Shown: positions 61,073-64,000 of the stretch, in pieces
How positions within the stretch are numbered: position 1 is the stretch's first letter
How the letters are laid out: every line of letters starts with the position of its first letter
Assembly: GCA_910589675.1 (NCBI GenBank)
Contig: CAJUTO010000004.1
Location: 1 to 64,000 of the forward strand
Reading direction: 5' to 3'
Length of the DNA: 64,000 bases
Source of the DNA: an uncultured Lactobacillus sp.
Lineage (GTDB): Bacteria; Bacillota; Bacilli; Lactobacillales; Lactobacillaceae
Made by a program: the position numbers and the translations under genes
Notes under the pieces: model-generated
What the model was told of the DNA's origin: nothing
The model's input: only the letters and a program-made list of their open reading frames with translations
Database searches by the model: none

Positions 61073-63273
61073 TAGTATTGCTCATTTCTTCTAGTTTCGT
61101 CATTTGCCATTTGAGTTTCTAAACCTTGATTCATGTGCTTTACACGATGAGCGATTTCCTCATGACGACCATGAACCATTGGACGCTTCAAAGGATTTCC
61201 TAAATAACCACAAGTTCTTTTAACACAATCACAAGTCTTAGGATCATGATTTCCACATTCGGGACATTGAAAACCTTTTGCAGTAGCTTTAAACTCTCCA
61301 GCAAAACCACACTTATAACATTTATCAATTGGAGTGTTAGTTCCCAAATATCCCACCTTGTCATATGCCCAGTCCCAAACAGCTTCTAAAGCTGCCGGAT
61401 TTTGCTTAAGGTTAGGATATTCACAATAATGAATAAAACCACCCGCTGCATATTTTGGATAATCCATTTCAAAACTTAATTTTTCAAATGGAGTTGGATG
61501 CTTACGCACATCGTAGTGGAAAGAGTTTGTATAGTAATCCTTATCAGTAATATCTTTAATCTTGCCAAACTTATTTGTATCTAAACGGCAAAAACGGTCT
61601 GTTAAGCTTTCACTTGGAGTGGAATAGAGACTGTAATGATAATGGTTTGGATCTTCTTTTTCCCATTTAGCACATAATCCATGCATCTTTTTGACAATTT
61701 GGACGGTAAAATCATGGGCGTCCTTATTCTTTTCCCAATCAGGTCCATAAAATACAGTTCCTACTTCATAAAGACCAATGTACCCTAAAGAAATAGTTGC
61801 ACGACCATTCTTAAATAGGTCGTTTACATTTCCATCTTCACTCAATCTCTTGCCAAAGGCGCCAAATTGATAAAGAATTGGCGCATTTACTGGAACAGCC
61901 TCAGTTACGCGATGAGCTTTAAATTTTAATGCTTCATGGGCTGTTCTCATTCGTACATTAAAGATTTTCCAGAATAAGTCCATATCCCCGTGTGATTCAA
62001 TGGCAATGCGTGGCAAGTTAACCGTCACTACTCCGAGGTTCATGCGTCCAGAGTTAACCTCTTTACCATTTTTATCTTTCCATCCTTGCAAAAAGGATCG
62101 GCAACCCATTGGACACTTAAATGATCCAGTAATTTCTTTGATCTTGTCATACATCAATACATCGGGATACATTCTCTTAGTTGAACATTCAATGGCCAAC
62201 TTTTTAACATCATAGTTAGGCTCGCCTGGATGTAAGTTAAGACCCTTTTTGATAGTAAAAAGCAATTTAGGGAAAATCGCAGTTCGATGTTCCTTGCCCA
62301 AGCCAGCAATTCGGATACGTAGAATATCTTTTTGGATTTCTTTTTCAATCCAAGAAGTTCCTAAGCCAAATCCCAAACTAGTAAAGGGAGTTTGACCTTG
62401 GCTAGAAAACATCGTGTTGATCTCATATTCTAGGCTTTGCATTGCATCATAAATATCTTTCTTAGTGCGTTTTTTAGCAAATGCTTCCGCCTTATCCTTA
62501 TCATCAATTAATTCATAGGCAGCTTTTAAGTGCTTCTTATAATTCTTTTGAGCAAATGGGGCTAAAATTTGATCCGCTCTATCAAAAGAACATCCCCCAT
62601 ACTGACTAGATGCGACATTAGTGATGATTTGCGCAACTTGACTAGTAGCTACCCCAATTGAATTTGGACTTTCCATAAAGGCATTTCCAATCTTAAAACC
62701 ATTGGTAAGCATTTCTTTAAAATCAATCAAGCAACAGTTTGACATCGGTGAAAGAGGGGTGTAATCAAGGTCGTGCCAATGAATATCACCACGTAAGTGA
62801 GCCTTAGCAATATGTTCAGGCATCATAGTTAAACCGACGGTCTTTCCTACCACACCAGCAGTTAAATCCCGTTGGGTACTAAAGACATCACTATCTTTAT
62901 TGGCGTTTTCGTTAACAATAGTGGGATCTTTATGAACTAATCTTTCTAGTCGATTCTTAGTATCGGTTTGCTTTTCCCATTCTTCTTGATCTTTTTGGCG
63001 GTATGTCACATATTTCTTAGCTTCATCTAAGTAACCCAAAGAATTTAAGCTATCGTGAAAAGCTTGAGCTACTTCTTCCGCTTTTACATTTTGTGAAGAC
63101 AAACGAGAAATAATTTCTGCCAAGATAGGTACTTTGACATCATCAAGATCTAAATTGTGAAGTACCATTTCCAATTTAAAAATCTCAAAAGGATATTTAG
63201 CACCATCCCGTTTGATGAAGGTTTTCGGCATTGTTAAATCTTCCAAGCGTGTGTTAATTTCTTGTTTTAGCAT
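61072..63273 (-). CDS. nrdD: Anaerobic ribonucleoside-triphosphate reductase NrdD
   Basis: About 733 residues; makes dNTPs without oxygen. An N-terminal ATP-cone (FIKRDGAKYPFEIFKLEMVL), the catalytic core with CCLIDFKEM, the zinc site CYKCGFAGEF..CPECG, and the glycyl radical site in RTCGYLGNP near the C-terminus are present. The start at 63273 was preferred to GTG at 63282 because of spacing from AAGGAG. No confident NrdR box is seen upstream. Confidence 0.96.
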   Translation of the reverse strand: MLKQEINTRLEDLTMPKTFIKRDGAKYPFEIFKLEMVLHNLDLDDVKVPILAEIISRLSSQNVKAEEVAQAFHDSLNSLGYLDEAKKYVTYRQKDQEEWEKQTDTKNRLERLVHKDPTIVNENANKDSDVFSTQRDLTAGVVGKTVGLTMMPEHIAKAHLRGDIHWHDLDYTPLSPMSNCCLIDFKEMLTNGFKIGNAFMESPNSIGVATSQVAQIITNVASSQYGGCSFDRADQILAPFAQKNYKKHLKAAYELIDDKDKAEAFAKKRTKKDIYDAMQSLEYEINTMFSSQGQTPFTSLGFGLGTSWIEKEIQKDILRIRIAGLGKEHRTAIFPKLLFTIKKGLNLHPGEPNYDVKKLAIECSTKRMYPDVLMYDKIKEITGSFKCPMGCRSFLQGWKDKNGKEVNSGRMNLGVVTVNLPRIAIESHGDMDLFWKIFNVRMRTAHEALKFKAHRVTEAVPVNAPILYQFGAFGKRLSEDGNVNDLFKNGRATISLGYIGLYEVGTVFYGPDWEKNKDAHDFTVQIVKKMHGLCAKWEKEDPNHYHYSLYSTPSESLTDRFCRLDTNKFGKIKDITDKDYYTNSFHYDVRKHPTPFEKLSFEMDYPKYAAGGFIHYCEYPNLKQNPAALEAVWDWAYDKVGYLGTNTPIDKCYKCGFAGEFKATAKGFQCPECGNHDPKTCDCVKRTCGYLGNPLKRPMVHGRHEEIAHRVKHMNQGLETQMANDETRRNEQY

Positions 63274-63425
63274 TTTGTTCACTACTCCTTAAGACATAGC
63301 TAAATCATATCATAACTACAAGATGTTGTATTCTATATAAACTCCACCATCTATAAGTTGTATTAGGCAAAATTGCGATGTGAACGACCTTCAGCAAATA
63401 AAAATTATTTTTTAAAAAATTTGCA

Positions 63426-63460
63426 CAAAAAAGTAGGATATTCTTTGAATACCCTACTTC
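63426..63460 (-). terminator. Terminator of the ATP-grasp gene
   Basis: AAGTAGGATA / TACCCTACTT-type hairpin with T-run on the minus strand. Confidence 0.75.
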
Positions 63461-63470
63461 AATTAGTTTA

Positions 63471-64000
63471 TTAATTATTCTTCTTTTCGAAGTATTGTCC
63501 CTTGTTAACTTCAAAATATTGCTTGTATCTTGAGTAGTAATTATGGAACATGTATTTCATTAAAAGCCAACGTTTAAAGTTGCGATCTTTATCATAAAAG
63601 ACAGTTGTACCATAGCGACCTTCATGAATTAATTCTTCTGCTGTACGTTTTGCTTCGTTATCAACAGCATATTCCTTAAAGATCTTGTTTGGTACTCCAA
63701 GCCAAAGAACGTGCTTAGACTTTAATTTATTACCATATACAGTCTTCTTATCCTTCAAATTATCTTCTACGTAGTCATCAATATACCACTTAGCTAAATT
63801 GTAACCATTTAAAGTTACATAAAAACTTGAACGACCTTGACGCAAGTTAATTTCGAAGAACTTGTACTCCCCGTCACGTTCATCATACTTAATATCAAAG
63901 TTAGCCATACCAGTGTAGTTCAATTTTTCAAGGAAAGTTTGAACTTGTTCGTATAACTTTTCATCATATTCTGGCAAGATGGTCATGTAGTTACCAATTG
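63471..64000 (-). CDS. ATP-grasp ligase, C-terminal part (likely D-aspartate ligase)
   Basis: The minus-strand frame stays open to the window edge, so only the C-terminal 176 residues or so are seen. They include the ATP-grasp metal-binding strand YKFFEINLRQGRSSFYVTLNGYNLAKW. This GRSS/GYNLAK pattern matches D-aspartate ligases that add the D-Asp of the interpeptide bridge in lactobacilli. The specificity is an inference from motif likeness; the start codon lies outside the window. Confidence 0.75.
   Translation of the reverse strand, partial: IGNYMTILPEYDEKLYEQVQTFLEKLNYTGMANFDIKYDERDGEYKFFEINLRQGRSSFYVTLNGYNLAKWYIDDYVEDNLKDKKTVYGNKLKSKHVLWLGVPNKIFKEYAVDNEAKRTAEELIHEGRYGTTVFYDKDRNFKRWLLMKYMFHNYYSRYKQYFEVNKGQYFEKKNN

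Noticed and set aside
63274..63425. NrdR box upstream of nrdD
   Set aside because: ACAAGATGTTGT is palindrome-like but does not match the NrdR consensus and is not repeated at the usual spacing.

Overview
The window is chromosomal DNA from an S-layer-forming Lactobacillus of the acidophilus/crispatus/helveticus group. The evidence is low-GC Firmicute coding style, three S-layer genes sharing one leader and signal peptide, several proteins with C-terminal SLAP repeats, paired C1-type cysteine peptidases, an Opp peptide-import operon and a probable D-aspartate ligase. The species cannot be fixed from the sequence alone.

Left part (1-23 kb). The left end of an IS605-family element lies at the edge. 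It is followed by an M-box-controlled P-type Mg ATPase with unusual catalytic motifs, a TPM-domain protein, dCMP deaminase, trpS, an SRAP protein, tRNA-Gly, a degenerate CPBP membrane protein, an organophosphate antiporter, greA and hsp20. Two C1 endopeptidases with an HD hydrolase come next. The peptide-import set oppA-oppA-(guaB)-oppBCDF follows; guaB is broken by an in-frame stop codon. tRNA-Thr and a small SLAP-like secreted protein close this part.

Middle (23-39 kb). This is mostly envelope and housekeeping: T-box-controlled tyrS, a very large LTA-synthase-like sulfatase, plsY, an LCP ligase, an aldose-epimerase-like protein, an orphan HicB, gpmA, a stand-alone PAS protein, two lipoproteins, an oxidoreductase, a KefC-like antiporter, and two SLAP-anchored cell-wall hydrolases (amidase and glucosaminidase) beside the S-layer locus.

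S-layer and accessory part (39-54 kb). Three slp genes, two on + and one on -, begin with the same long leader and signal-peptide DNA, giving direct and inverted repeats suited to recombinational switching. Between and after them lie at least four loci for very short hydrophobic peptides that look like type I toxin-antitoxin modules. One is Fst-like, with a convergent antisense RNA and decayed copies. One has a convergent antisense promoter. Two, at 50.6 and 53.4 kb, have a separate small RNA on the same strand whose sequence can pair with the extreme 5' end of the toxin mRNA. A tnpB-only IS and a Kup potassium transporter are also here.

Right part (54-64 kb). PepO and an MFS transporter are followed by two DUF438/hemerythrin-like/PAS proteins with a DUF59-DUF1858 protein (a likely Fe-S or redox-sensing set), the anaerobic ribonucleotide reductase nrdD-nrdG, and a truncated ATP-grasp ligase at the edge. 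Peptidases, Opp import and S-layer genes fit an amino-acid-auxotrophic, surface-coated gut or dairy lactobacillus.
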